The notes under the pieces: model-generated
What the model was told of the DNA's origin: nothing
Seen by the model: the letters and a program-made list of their open reading frames with translations, nothing else
The model's database searches: none
Program-made: the position numbers and the translations under genes
Shown: positions 45,801 to 53,571 of the stretch, one piece after another
How the letters are laid out: the number at the start of each line of letters is the position of its first letter
Numbering within the stretch: the stretch's first letter is position 1
Assembly: GCA_029202545.1 (NCBI GenBank)
Contig: CP119311.1
Location: 4,030,001-4,094,000 of the forward strand
Source of the DNA: Candidatus Pseudobacter hemicellulosilyticus
GTDB lineage: Bacteria; Bacteroidota; Bacteroidia; Chitinophagales; Chitinophagaceae
Direction: 5' to 3'
Length of the DNA: 64,000 nt

Positions 45801-46095
45801 GGCCAGGGAACTGCCCCTGTCGGCAGTAACGCCTGATAACGGGCAGGTGACTGTTGGCGTGGCCGACCTGGTACTGCAAACTGCGGACGGCCTGGTGCTG
45901 GTGGACCATAAAACCTTTCCGGGACATTTTGATAGCATGGCCCTGGAGCTTACCCATGAACATTATGCCGGTCGGTATGCAGGCCAGCTGAACCATTACA
46001 AGGCAATGCTGGAACAGGCTACCGGTCAAAGGGTACGGGCCCTGCTGCTGCATTATGTGGTGCAGGGGCGGCTGGTGGAGTTAAGTGCGGAGTAA
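42817..46095 (+). CDS. AddA-like UvrD-family helicase-nuclease
   Basis: A 1092-residue SF1A helicase. Walker A AGAGSGKT is at residues 7-14, motif Ib-like FSRKSAEELKERV follows, Walker B VMVDEFQD has Asp345, and motif III GDPKQAIYGFRDSD, motif V TVHKSKGLEWPMVV and motif VI VAMTRARDYL are all present. The C-terminus carries a RecB-type nuclease motif (GNAVHQAF, then GVADLVLQTADGLVLVDHKT). It unwinds and cuts broken DNA ends together with the upstream subunit. It contains one coding copy of the dispersed motif at 45415-45429, encoding LGTNQ. Confidence 0.93.
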   Translation: MIRFYNAGAGSGKTYTLSNDLAKFLLEQEGRPAEVILTTFSRKSAEELKERVRKTLLEKGAPAKAAEMSNALIGTVNAVCSQLVSRYAFEIGFPTELKVMDDLSTTVFFDEFLNYAVDHDMFEKLNRSCQLFSAYDSRDEGRPNSRDTLKPSWPGMVKRLASRFRAYAFEQADAERSKEAAVEAARKFLLTRSKYSVKQLWKALEAPMEPPDPKAIKQQDTKKTLPGIEELRRKAGNKEQASWSQFAAAGTELSVSLRKAAPKLNDLVTLCATYHQTTEFAADYIEFIEQLYDTAYSLIKGYQEYKQERGLIDFADQELLFLQMLETNKVVQREIAASFRLVMVDEFQDSSPVQLAIFNKLKELVENSVWVGDPKQAIYGFRDSDAALFNSALEGVAKASPKNIIPLPNSYRSRPAIVDAVNTVFTGMFKGILKKEHIELTASAERKKLEKQANGFDQPAIQLNIHNDTRQENYFASLALYIRNVLQSGRRVYDKKEGGFRAIRGGDIALLFRSNGLVMEMAEQLRAQGIPVSCASEGLQEQAEILWVRCLLRLLINPGDSLAIAQLSILENAFTDVGSMLAARLQYLQEKEPVKKWSAFSAVAKTIEGQYGLFAQMPLVQAVSHLVTASDLPRYCHRWGDAAQRISNVNKVIELAVTYQEQCYVAGHAASFSGFLEHLCNDIQLPPVDSADAVTAMTVHKSKGLEWPMVVLVKLDTPIDDSRVLFNTIHVVPAKKSKAGPLLKGQTIVFLPWPFAATQKIERVSADLAENCAPLDASLQAFNKYRQEEDRLLYVAMTRARDYLVLPYYKKSSGCCIESADRFQASPLFTEEHWEQVKGKATEKPAVMTMGGHKIQVLSVPAFIEELGTNQKASQQDIRYYTAYSRPGDATYGRRYMTPSHSETPETVAVRLLSFRQPLLTLTNLPDTDYALMGNAVHQAFASWNPALEEQERRDRVAGILSRSGLQRHIDAIELETRFGLFSQFITETYSPVLWARELPLSAVTPDNGQVTVGVADLVLQTADGLVLVDHKTFPGHFDSMALELTHEHYAGRYAGQLNHYKAMLEQATGQRVRALLLHYVVQGRLVELSAE
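45415..45429 (-). repeat. Dispersed motif copy within the helicase gene
   Basis: On the minus strand TTGGTTCGTCCCCAA, identical to the intergenic copy at 14326-14340. It is inside the coding frame as LGTNQ. Confidence 0.45.
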
Positions 46096-46151
46096 AAAGG
46101 CTGTTGCTGTTACCTGGATTTGTTTGGGCCAATTTCCATAACTTTATTGGC

Positions 46152-46958
46152 ATGAAAGCCTATTTATTAGCAATACTGTTATTGTCCACTGCCGCTGCTC
46201 ATGCGCAAACCAGCCTCAATAATTATAAGTATGTGATTGTTCCTGAAAAATTCAGTTTTGCGCGGGAAGAGGACCAGTATGGTTTGAATACCCTCACCCG
46301 GCAATTGCTGGAAGAAAAAGGATTTGTGGCTTACCTGGACAATGGGCAGCTGCCTGTTGAGCTGGCCGGCAACAAGTGTAATGCGCTGCTGGCGGAAGTA
46401 GTACAGAAGAAGAGCCTGATGGTGACCAACCTGACCCTGCAGTTAAAGGACTGCCAGGGTAATATCCTGTTTAAAAGCAAAGAAGGAAAAAGCCGGGAGA
46501 AAGAATATTTCCCCGCCTTCACGCTTGCATTGAGAGATGCTTTTACTTCCCTGAAAGATGTGCCTTATCAATATGACGGAACGGTATTCGCCACAGCGCA
46601 ACCGGTAAGGACTGCGCCTGCTGCACCGGCCACTGACAATACACCGGTCCCGGCTACTACGCCAGCGCCTGCTGCCACACCTGCTTCCACAGGTACGCCT
46701 GCTCCTGCTCCTGCCGGGGTGAAACCTTCGGAGATATCGGGGGTCCTGTATGCACAGGCCACTGAGAACGGCTTTCAGCTGGTGGATACTTCTCCCAAAA
46801 AAGTGCTGACACTGCTGAAGACCTCTGTTCCTGATCATTTTATTGCAGAAGCTGCCGGTCGTGCCGGAGGTCTTGTCTTCAAGAAGAACAGTGAATGGAT
46901 CTTTGAATATTATAAGGACAACAAACTGGTATCCCAGAAACTGGATATCAAGTTCTGA
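46152..46958 (+). CDS. Secreted protein with Pro/Ala/Thr-rich linker, function unknown
   Basis: The ATG at 46152 opens a Sec signal peptide (MKAYLLAILLLSTAAAHAQ). The mature N-terminal domain (about 130 residues) has strands such as YKYVIVPEKFSF and LVTNLTLQLKDCQGNILF, then a Pro/Ala/Thr linker of about 40 residues, then a C-terminal domain ending FEYYKDNKLVSQKLDIKF. Two domains joined by such a linker are common among periplasmic proteins. No family was recognised. A terminator follows. Confidence 0.78.
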   Translation: MKAYLLAILLLSTAAAHAQTSLNNYKYVIVPEKFSFAREEDQYGLNTLTRQLLEEKGFVAYLDNGQLPVELAGNKCNALLAEVVQKKSLMVTNLTLQLKDCQGNILFKSKEGKSREKEYFPAFTLALRDAFTSLKDVPYQYDGTVFATAQPVRTAPAAPATDNTPVPATTPAPAATPASTGTPAPAPAGVKPSEISGVLYAQATENGFQLVDTSPKKVLTLLKTSVPDHFIAEAAGRAGGLVFKKNSEWIFEYYKDNKLVSQKLDIKF

Positions 46959-46979
46959 TAAGGGAAGAAACTGATTGTC

Positions 46980-47015
46980 AAAATAGCCTGTATCGGATCT
47001 GATACAGGCTATTTT
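46980..47015. terminator. Intrinsic terminator between convergent genes
   Basis: A 15-bp perfect stem (46980-46994 with 47001-47015) with loop GGATCT. The A-run/T-run flanks let it act for both the gene ending at 46958 and the minus-strand regulator ending at 47077. Confidence 0.9.
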
Positions 47016-47076
47016 GTTTGTGCTGTTCCTGCCGGAGACGATTACTATAAAACCGATGCAAATGACGGCAGACGAC

Positions 47077-47919
47077 TTACGCAACAAAACATTTGCCGTT
47101 GGTGACAAATAATTCTGAAGCGCTGGCGGAAAATAGTTTGGAAGGTGCTACGCCGGCGATGTTCTTGAAGTCGCGGCTGAAATGCGCCTGGTCAAAATAG
47201 CCGGCTGCATGCGATAGCTGGAAAAGGGAAATACTGCTGTCCTGCCTGAGCCTGCTGATGGCCTGGTTCAGCCGGATGATCCTGCCCAGTTCTTTGGGTG
47301 GCAGCCCTACTTTGGCGCGGAACAATCTTTCCAGCTGCCTGCTGCTGATGCCCAGCTGTTTTTCCAGGGATTGAATAGAAAGATTGCCGCCATTGTTTAT
47401 CAGCTGATGGATGGTATAGTCTACATAGTCCACCAGGTTGGATGCAGGGGAGAGGCGTTGCAGCAGGAACTGGTCCACTTCGTTTACTCTTGCGGGATCG
47501 GTGGGAGCTTCATATAGTTTTTCCAGCAGCTGCTGTACCGGGTTTCCCCAGATGCTATCCAGTTCCAGGCTGGCCACGTTGGTCAGTTCCTGCATATTAA
47601 AAGGCAGCAGCTGCCGGATACCGGCGGAGCGAAACTGGATCTTGAACAGGCGGGTATGTCCGGAAAATTTGAGCCAGATAGGGCGGGTGAGTTGTCCTAC
47701 CAGGAAGGCCCTGGCGGTATCCTGCATGCCTTCCTGTGGACCCAGGAGACTGTACTGGTGCGGATCGCCGAAGAGAAAGAGCATGGTGGTCTGTCCAAAA
47801 GGGATCAGCCGCCAGACGGCATACTCCTGGAGATCGCGGGTCCAGTCGATGTCTACGATCATGTAATTGTCCACGTACCTGCTGAGGGCAGGTCCGGGTT
47901 GGTAAAGCGTTGCTTTCAT
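47077..47919 (-). CDS. AraC-family transcriptional regulator
   Basis: ATG at 47919 (MKATLYQPGPALSRYV) gives 280 residues. The N-terminal part (YVDNYMIVDIDW, IPFGQTTMLFLFGD) matches the sensory domain common in Bacteroidota AraC proteins; the C-terminal 100 residues hold the double HTH (SIQSLEKQLGISSRQLERLF, GLPPKELGRIIRLNQAI, LFQLSHAAGYFDQAHFSRDF). It is divergent from a GH29 fucosidase, which it may control. The regulator's ligand is unknown. Confidence 0.9.
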   Translation of the reverse strand: MKATLYQPGPALSRYVDNYMIVDIDWTRDLQEYAVWRLIPFGQTTMLFLFGDPHQYSLLGPQEGMQDTARAFLVGQLTRPIWLKFSGHTRLFKIQFRSAGIRQLLPFNMQELTNVASLELDSIWGNPVQQLLEKLYEAPTDPARVNEVDQFLLQRLSPASNLVDYVDYTIHQLINNGGNLSIQSLEKQLGISSRQLERLFRAKVGLPPKELGRIIRLNQAISRLRQDSSISLFQLSHAAGYFDQAHFSRDFKNIAGVAPSKLFSASASELFVTNGKCFVA

Positions 47920-48057
47920 GGCTGTTGATTCGGGTAGGACAAAGGTAATCGCCGGAAAGATTTTTGAAGAGCCGGACATCATACATAAACATGTGGTTTT
48001 GTTTGCATGTGGCTGCACTGGTTGGCCGGTGTTAAAGTGGGAGGAATGGTATACTCC

Positions 48058-48078
48058 CGGTAATTCGGTAAATTACCG
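48058..48078. promoter_or_regulatory. CGGTAA repeats in the AraC/fucosidase gap
   Basis: CGGTAATT is at about 48057-48064, CGGTAA-A-TTACCG at 48066-48078 is a perfect odd-centred palindrome, and CGG recurs at 48083. Repeated half-sites between a regulator and a divergent gene suggest an operator. Confidence 0.4.
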
Positions 48079-48156
48079 TATAACGGAATGGTGCAGATTG
48101 AATAAACCGTGCTGCTGGTCAAAAGGCAGGCACGCATTATCCTAAATGATCGTCAC

Positions 48157-49623
48157 ATGAAACAACTCCTGCTGCTCCTGCTGAGTACGTCCTGCCTTTT
48201 TACTGTTGCGCAACGGCCTCCTGCCCCTTACGGTGTTTTACCTTCCTCTGCCCAGCTGCGCTGGCATGAGCTGGAGATCTATGGCCTGGTGCATTGGGGA
48301 CTGAATACCTATACTGACAAGGAATGGGGCTATGGCGATGAAGATCCTGCGCTATTGCAACCTACCGCTTTTGATGCCCGGCAGATAGTGGCTGCTGCCA
48401 AAGCCGGTGGTCTGAAAGGACTTGTGGTAGTGGCCAAGCACCACGATGGTTTTTGTTTATGGCCTACACAGACTACAACACATAATATCCGCAAAAGCCC
48501 CTGGAAGAACGGGCAGGGTGATATACTTCGTGAATACCGGAATGCCTGTGATGCATTGGGGATGCAACTGGGTTTTTATTGTTCGCCCTGGGACAGGAAT
48601 GCGGCCAGCTATGGCAGTGCGGCCTATGTGGATATGTATAAGGCACAGCTGAAAGAATTGTATAGCCAGTATGGTCCGCTGTTCATGTCCTGGCATGATG
48701 GCGCCAATGGCGGTGATGGCTATTATGGCGGAGCCAGGACCCGGCGGACCATTGACCGGTCTGCCTATTACGGATGGGACAGTATCTGGGCGCTCACGAG
48801 AAAGATGCAGCCTGGGGCTGTGATCTTTGGGGATGTGGGACCGGATGTACGATGGGTAGGCAATGAAAAAGGCTTTGCCGGCGAAACCAGCTGGGCTACC
48901 TATACGCCACTGGCGCCGGAAAAAGGTAAGCTGCCGGCCAATGGATTTATCATTGAATCGGAAGCGGTGACCGGTACAAGGGATGGCCGCTACTGGATGC
49001 CGGCGGAATGTGATGTGCCGTTGCGACCGGGCTGGTTCTATCATTCAGCGGAGGATGATAAGGTCAGATCGCGGGAGATGCTGATCGATCTGTATTTCAA
49101 AAGTGTTGGCCGGGGCGCCTGCCTGGACCTGGGGCTGGCCCCGGACCGGCGCGGGCAGCTGCATGCCAATGATGTGGCAGTGCTGGCGGCTTTTGGCAAA
49201 TGGCAGCAGCAGACCTTTGCCCGTAATCTCCTGGCCGGTGCCTGGTTTTCAGCCAGCAATATCCGGGGGCGGTCCCATAAAAAATATGGCGCCGGTTTGC
49301 TGACCGACAACGACCGGTACAGTTACTGGGCTACAGATGATAAAGTGTTGCAGGCGGAGTTGGAGGCACAGATGGATTCCATAACCACCTTCAATGTGAT
49401 CCGACTGCGGGAGAATATCAAACTGGGTCAGCGGATCCGTGCGGTGGAGATCGACAGCTGGGAAAATGGCGCCTGGCGCACCATTGCATGGGCCGGCAGT
49501 ATTGGCGCCAACCGGTTGATCCGGCTGCCAGGGCGGGTCAGCACCAACCGGATCAGGCTGCGGATCACGGATGCAGCCGCCAGTATTGCCCTCAGTGATC
49601 TCGGCCTGTTCCTGGAGCCCTGA
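48157..49623 (+). CDS. Alpha-L-fucosidase, GH29 family
   Basis: A 488-residue exported glycosidase beginning with signal peptide MKQLLLLLLSTSCLFTVAQ at ATG 48157. GH29 features are WHELEIYGLVHWGLNTYTDKEWG, the HHDGF motif in VAKHHDGFCLW, and SWHDGANGG, where the Asp is the expected nucleophile. The C-terminal 120 residues look like a beta-sandwich. It would release terminal L-fucose from glycans in the periplasm or outside. No SusCD pair is nearby; its closest partner is the divergent AraC regulator. Confidence 0.9.
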   Translation: MKQLLLLLLSTSCLFTVAQRPPAPYGVLPSSAQLRWHELEIYGLVHWGLNTYTDKEWGYGDEDPALLQPTAFDARQIVAAAKAGGLKGLVVVAKHHDGFCLWPTQTTTHNIRKSPWKNGQGDILREYRNACDALGMQLGFYCSPWDRNAASYGSAAYVDMYKAQLKELYSQYGPLFMSWHDGANGGDGYYGGARTRRTIDRSAYYGWDSIWALTRKMQPGAVIFGDVGPDVRWVGNEKGFAGETSWATYTPLAPEKGKLPANGFIIESEAVTGTRDGRYWMPAECDVPLRPGWFYHSAEDDKVRSREMLIDLYFKSVGRGACLDLGLAPDRRGQLHANDVAVLAAFGKWQQQTFARNLLAGAWFSASNIRGRSHKKYGAGLLTDNDRYSYWATDDKVLQAELEAQMDSITTFNVIRLRENIKLGQRIRAVEIDSWENGAWRTIAWAGSIGANRLIRLPGRVSTNRIRLRITDAAASIALSDLGLFLEP

Positions 49624-49797
49624 ATGTCCGGGTTCATCATATGATAATATTCCTGATCGACCGGTTTTCCGGGTTCGTCCCTGCATTTTCCCCGGTCGGC
49701 TGTAAAATAGCCGGGGCCGGCCATACGCGTGGATCTGGCGGCATCTTTCCCCTTAATTTTATAGCCACAATCATTCACCACTTAAATCTTTCATGTC

Positions 49798-50214
49798 ATG
49801 GCTAAAATGAATCCCTACTTGAATTTTGACGGCAAATGTGAGGAAGCCTTCAACTTTTATAAATCAGTGTTTGGCGGCGAATTTTCCGATATCAACCGGA
49901 TGAATGAAGCGCCAGGAATGGAGCTGGCGGAAAACGAGAAAAACCGCATCATGCATATGTCCCTCCCCATTGACGGGCATACCATCCTGATGGGATCGGA
50001 TATCCTGCCTTCCGCCGGCCATGTGCTGAAACAGGGCAACAATGTGTATCTGTCCCTGCACCCGGAAAGCAAGGAAGAAGCAGATCGCCTGTTCAATGGC
50101 CTGTCTGAAGGTGGGAATGTAGAAATGGCGATGGCTGATACTTTCTGGGGCGCCTATTTCGGCAGCTTCCAGGACAAGTATGGTATTCACTGGATGATCA
50201 ACCAGCAGCATTAA
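49798..50214 (+). CDS. VOC/PhnB-like protein
   Basis: A 138-residue single vicinal-oxygen-chelate module of the PhnB/DUF1338-like group: MNPYLNFDGKCEEAFNFYKSVFGGEF, then MHMSLPIDGHTILMGSD, NVYLSLHPESKEEADRLFNGL and the ending GAYFGSFQDKYGIHWMIN. Such proteins are often dimeric and may bind a metal, but their reaction is usually unknown. It is followed by a strong terminator and forms its own unit. Confidence 0.88.
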   Translation: MAKMNPYLNFDGKCEEAFNFYKSVFGGEFSDINRMNEAPGMELAENEKNRIMHMSLPIDGHTILMGSDILPSAGHVLKQGNNVYLSLHPESKEEADRLFNGLSEGGNVEMAMADTFWGAYFGSFQDKYGIHWMINQQH

Positions 50215-50263
50215 GCTGCGCTGCAACCGCAGTCTACAATATACAACGGATCGATCCGGTTAG

Positions 50264-50310
50264 GCAAAGCCTCCTGATGAACTACTCATCAGGAGGCTTT
50301 GCTGTTTTGG
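50264..50310 (+). terminator. Intrinsic terminator after the VOC gene
   Basis: A 17-bp perfect stem (50264-50280 with 50286-50302), 5-base loop ACTAC and a following TGTTTT. It may also serve the convergent AHSA1 gene ending at 50409. Confidence 0.9.
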
Positions 50311-50408
50311 ACGTATAGTTTTACAGGAAATAAGCTGGCAGCTTCTGTGGCCAGGGCGTTTCAGGGGCTTGTCTGGGCCTTGTCAGCGCAGCAGGCGGGC
50401 ACCTGCCC

Positions 50409-50834
50409 TTACAGCTGCTCCGTATAGTTCTTATAATTGTCCAGGATGGCCTGCCAGCCCGCCTGCTGCATATCTTCCGGATTTTCTTTTTCTGCATCAA
50501 AGGATTCTACTATCTCAGTAGCATTGCCCTGCTGGTTGAAGGCGATGCTGACCTTACGGTTGTCATCCATGGTATATTCAATCAGCTGGTGAGGGATCAC
50601 TTTGGTGTATACACCGCCAAAATCAAATCCAAAGCTACCGTCCTTGGCTTCCATGCGGGTAGTGAAGCGGCCGCCTTCGCGCAGGTCGTTTTCGGCTTTG
50701 GGGGCATGCCAGTCTTCTGATGCTGCACACCATTGCGTGATATGCTTTGGTTCGTTCCAACTTTCCCAGGCTGTAGCTACAGGCGCGTTGAGGGTTGTCT
50801 TTACAGTGATAACGGTGGTGGCTTTTGTTTCCAT
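50409..50834 (-). CDS. AHSA1/SRPBCC-family protein
   Basis: ATG at 50834 gives 141 residues (METKATTVITVKTTLNAPVA). The family pattern WESWNEPKHITQWC, EGGRFTTRMEAKDGSFGFDFGG, and the C-terminal PEDMQQAGWQAILDNYKNY place it in the Aha1-C-terminal/START superfamily, which binds hydrophobic ligands or acts with chaperones. Its function here is unknown. The antisense strand of WNEPK carries one of the dispersed motif copies. Confidence 0.88.
   Translation of the reverse strand: METKATTVITVKTTLNAPVATAWESWNEPKHITQWCAASEDWHAPKAENDLREGGRFTTRMEAKDGSFGFDFGGVYTKVIPHQLIEYTMDDNRKVSIAFNQQGNATEIVESFDAEKENPEDMQQAGWQAILDNYKNYTEQL
50746..50760 (+). repeat. Dispersed motif copy within the AHSA1 gene
   Basis: TTTGGTTCGTTCCAA on the plus strand, overlapping the minus-strand codons for WNEPK. 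One base differs in the spacer. Confidence 0.4.
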
Positions 50835-51014
50835 GATAACTATTTTATGATTGAATGCAATGCTGATTGACACAGCAAACATACGGCCAGGCGGAAAAAC
50901 AGCCGCTGTGTGATTGCGACCAATACTGGGATAATTGCGACGGCCTCCGGAGCCTGTCCGCAGGATGCCAAACGCTTTAAAGGATCGGGAAAAAATGCTG
51001 GCGCCGGTGGCTGC

Positions 51015-52304
51015 TTAGTTGCGCAGCACCAGCCTGGCCTTCTCAATACTATGCCGGTGTACTTTTACAATATGGATCTGGTAGTCTTCCGTCTGTAAGA
51101 CCCGGCCTTCATCAGGGATGCCTTTGAGCTTATCGAGGATCAGGCCGGAAAGGGTTTCATAATTATCGTCCAGCGGCAAAGGCGCGGGTAGGTATTTGTT
51201 AATGTCCTGGATATATTCATGGGCGTCTACCAGGAAGCTGGTATCATCCAGCTGCTGTACAATGGGCTGCTCCTGGTCGTGCTCATCCTGGATCTCACCC
51301 ACCAGTTCTTCCAGGATATCTTCCATGGTCACAATGCCGGCCATAGTACCAAACTCGTTGGTCACAACAGCCAGCTGCTGTTTGGTTTGCTGGAAATTGC
51401 GCAGCAGGTCTTTGATCTTCATATTCTCCGGCACAAAAAGGGCTTTGCGCAGGATGGGCTGTACCGTCTCCATCTTTCGCTGGTGGAAGTTGGTGTACAG
51501 GTCCTTGGTATTGATAACACCTACCACTTCATCAATGGTATGCTGGTATACCGGGTAACGGGAATACCCTTCGCGGATGGTAATATCCACCAGTTCAGAT
51601 ACCGGTGTGGCGGCATTGAGCAGGATAATATCCTTCCGGTTGGTCATGATCTCCCGCACGCGCCGGTTATCAAAATCAAATACGTTCTGGATCAGTTCCC
51701 TTTCGCTTTCTTCAATGGCACCGCCTTCCTGGCTTTCGGAGATGATGAGCCGCAGCTCTTCTTCCGAATGCACATCATTTTCTTTGAGCGGCGGAATACC
51801 CAGTATGCGCAGGATGATATTGGCAAAACCGTTCAGCAGCCAGATAAAGGGCCTGAAGACGAAATAGAAAGCCCGCAGGGGAATGGCCACAAAAAGGGTA
51901 GTGGGGGCCGGTTTGCGGATGGCCAGCGATTTGGGGGCCAGCTCACCGAATACAATATGCAGGACGGTGATCACGGCAAAAGCGATGGGGATGGCCACCT
52001 TGTGCGCAGTGGATTCAGCCATCTGGATATTCAGGGAATGAAAGATATTGAGGATAGCGCGTGTGGTGACCTCTTCACCTACCCAGCCCAGGCCCAGGGA
52101 GGCCAGGGTAATACCCAACTGGGTGGCGGCCAGGTAACCATCCAGGTTACGCAGGATGGTCTGGGCTACGCCCGTTACATTCTTCGAGACCGTCTTCATG
52201 CTGCTCAGCTGGGTAGACCGGACCTTTACGATCGCAAATTCTGCCGCCACGAAAAAACCATTCAATAAAACCAGGAAAATGGTCAGGAATATGTCGAATG
52301 TCAT
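51015..52304 (-). CDS. Hemolysin/CNNM-CorC family membrane protein
   Basis: A 429-residue protein with an N-terminal DUF21 membrane domain (MTFDIFLTIFLVLLNGFFVAAEFAIVK, GITLASLGLGWVGE), two CBS domains (REIMTNRKDI, LRNFQQTKQQLAVVTNEFG), and a CorC/HlyC C-terminal domain (VDAHEYIQDINKYLPAPLP). The family includes Mg2+/Co2+ transporters and bacterial CNNM proteins; the older name hemolysin is not meaningful here. It is the last gene before the nos-region regulator and shares no operon with it. Confidence 0.92.
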   Translation of the reverse strand: MTFDIFLTIFLVLLNGFFVAAEFAIVKVRSTQLSSMKTVSKNVTGVAQTILRNLDGYLAATQLGITLASLGLGWVGEEVTTRAILNIFHSLNIQMAESTAHKVAIPIAFAVITVLHIVFGELAPKSLAIRKPAPTTLFVAIPLRAFYFVFRPFIWLLNGFANIILRILGIPPLKENDVHSEEELRLIISESQEGGAIEESERELIQNVFDFDNRRVREIMTNRKDIILLNAATPVSELVDITIREGYSRYPVYQHTIDEVVGVINTKDLYTNFHQRKMETVQPILRKALFVPENMKIKDLLRNFQQTKQQLAVVTNEFGTMAGIVTMEDILEELVGEIQDEHDQEQPIVQQLDDTSFLVDAHEYIQDINKYLPAPLPLDDNYETLSGLILDKLKGIPDEGRVLQTEDYQIHIVKVHRHSIEKARLVLRN

Positions 52305-52446
52305 TTTTTTGATCTATGACTGTAATAATACAAAAGTTTGGGTAAAATAGGGTAACCAATTTTGGAAAGAGTGTAAGAGAAGCAACCCTGGCGGGTATTT
52401 TATTGGCGGGCAGGCCGGCTGCCCGGCAGTCCCCCTGGTTAGCCAT

Positions 52447-52884
52447 TTACAGGGCAATACTTCTTAAAAAATCCGGGTCTTCTTTTTGCAGCAGGTGCCC
52501 GATCGTTTTGGCTTCCAGCAGCCCGTTCCAGCGCTGGCGGATGACCAGTATATCATGGTGCAGCGGGCAGGGATGCAAGGCGTTGCATTTTTTCAGGCGA
52601 AGGGCGCAGGTATCCGCGTCTTCGGTTTCACCGGTGGCCTCTACCAGTTCCGCCAGGGTGGTGCCCAATGTATTCTTATTGAAAGAAAAGCCCCCCTTAT
52701 GTCCTTTGTCGGAATCCAGGATACCCTGCTGCGCCAGCCGCCGCATGATCTTACCCAGGAAATAACGGGGCAGGCCCAGGGCATCGGCAATTTCATCCAG
52801 CTGGATCCTGCCTTGCTGCTTGTTGGCCATCCCCACATACAGGATGCTTCGTAATGCGTAACCAAATGATTTCGAAAATACCAT
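52447..52884 (-). CDS. Rrf2-family regulator, candidate NsrR-like, left flank of nos locus
   Basis: The 145-residue product has the Rrf2 winged helix (SFGYALRSILYVGMA, LDEIADALGLPRYFLGKIMRRL) and an Fe-S ligand set C93, C100, C106 (C-x6-C-x5-C) of the type that senses NO, O2 or Fe-S status. It is divergent from the cytochrome c-nosZ operon, with 180 bases between them, and very likely regulates it. It differs in sequence from the Rrf2 gene at 62461 but shares the exact Cys spacing. Confidence 0.9.
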   Translation of the reverse strand: MVFSKSFGYALRSILYVGMANKQQGRIQLDEIADALGLPRYFLGKIMRRLAQQGILDSDKGHKGGFSFNKNTLGTTLAELVEATGETEDADTCALRLKKCNALHPCPLHHDILVIRQRWNGLLEAKTIGHLLQKEDPDFLRSIAL

Positions 52885-52987
52885 AGCTATTTATTGGATT
52901 TACCCGGGCAAACCTACTGATAATAGTCAGGATCAGGGATGATCTCCGTCAGGCCCCGCCCTGGCTGGTGGTGATACTTTTGTCAAG

Positions 52988-53011
52988 TCAAAAGACATTG
53001 AGGTCTTTTGA
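52988..53011. promoter_or_regulatory. Inverted repeat in the nos promoter region
   Basis: TCAAAAGAC (52988-52996) and GTCTTTTGA (53003-53011) are perfect 9-bp arms around the spacer ATTGAG, located 54 bases before the cytochrome c start and between it and a divergent Rrf2 gene. It is a candidate operator. Confidence 0.5.
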
Positions 53012-53064
53012 TGACCGAAGATAACAATTTTCCGCCTTCAGATTCCTAATTAAAAAATACCTGC

Positions 53065-53535
53065 ATGAAACGCTTGCTGTTCTCGCTCTCCGTTTTGGGT
53101 ACTGCATCGGTCCTGCTCTTCGCCTGCCAGGAAGGGGTGAAGAAAGACCCGAAACCCGTGGATCTCAAAGACCTCACCGCCAACCAGACTGAAGTGCATG
53201 GGGACCTGGTCAAAGAATCCGATATCATCCTCAAAACGCCGCTGGACGCCCCCATGGTAACAGCAGGCAAAGCCACCTACGAACTCAAATGCCAGTCCTG
53301 CCACCGCCTCTCCGGAGAAAAACTGGTAGGGCCGGGCTGGAAAGAAATTACTACCCGCAGAAAACCGGTATGGATCATGAACATGATCCTCAATGTGGAC
53401 ATCATGCTGGAAAAAGACACGGCTGCACAGGCCTTGCTGGAACAGTGTATGGTAAGGATGCCCAACCAGAATATCACCAAAGAGCAGGGCAGGGAAGTAC
53501 TGGAGTTTATGCGTAGTAACGATGGTGTAAAATAA
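53065..53535 (+). CDS. Cytochrome c lipoprotein, first gene of nos operon
   Basis: A 156-residue lipoprotein with lipobox Cys21 (LGTASVLLFA-CQEG) and a single heme motif C76-Q-S-C79-H80. Axial Met candidates are in the C-terminal half (MVRMPNQNITKEQ). It presumably donates electrons to N2O reductase in the periplasm. It begins the operon cytochrome c - nosZ - membrane/nosL - nosD - nosF - nosY. Confidence 0.9.
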   Translation: MKRLLFSLSVLGTASVLLFACQEGVKKDPKPVDLKDLTANQTEVHGDLVKESDIILKTPLDAPMVTAGKATYELKCQSCHRLSGEKLVGPGWKEITTRRKPVWIMNMILNVDIMLEKDTAAQALLEQCMVRMPNQNITKEQGREVLEFMRSNDGVK

Positions 53536-53571
53536 TAACTGAATAATTGTTTCACTGCAAATACAAACAAT

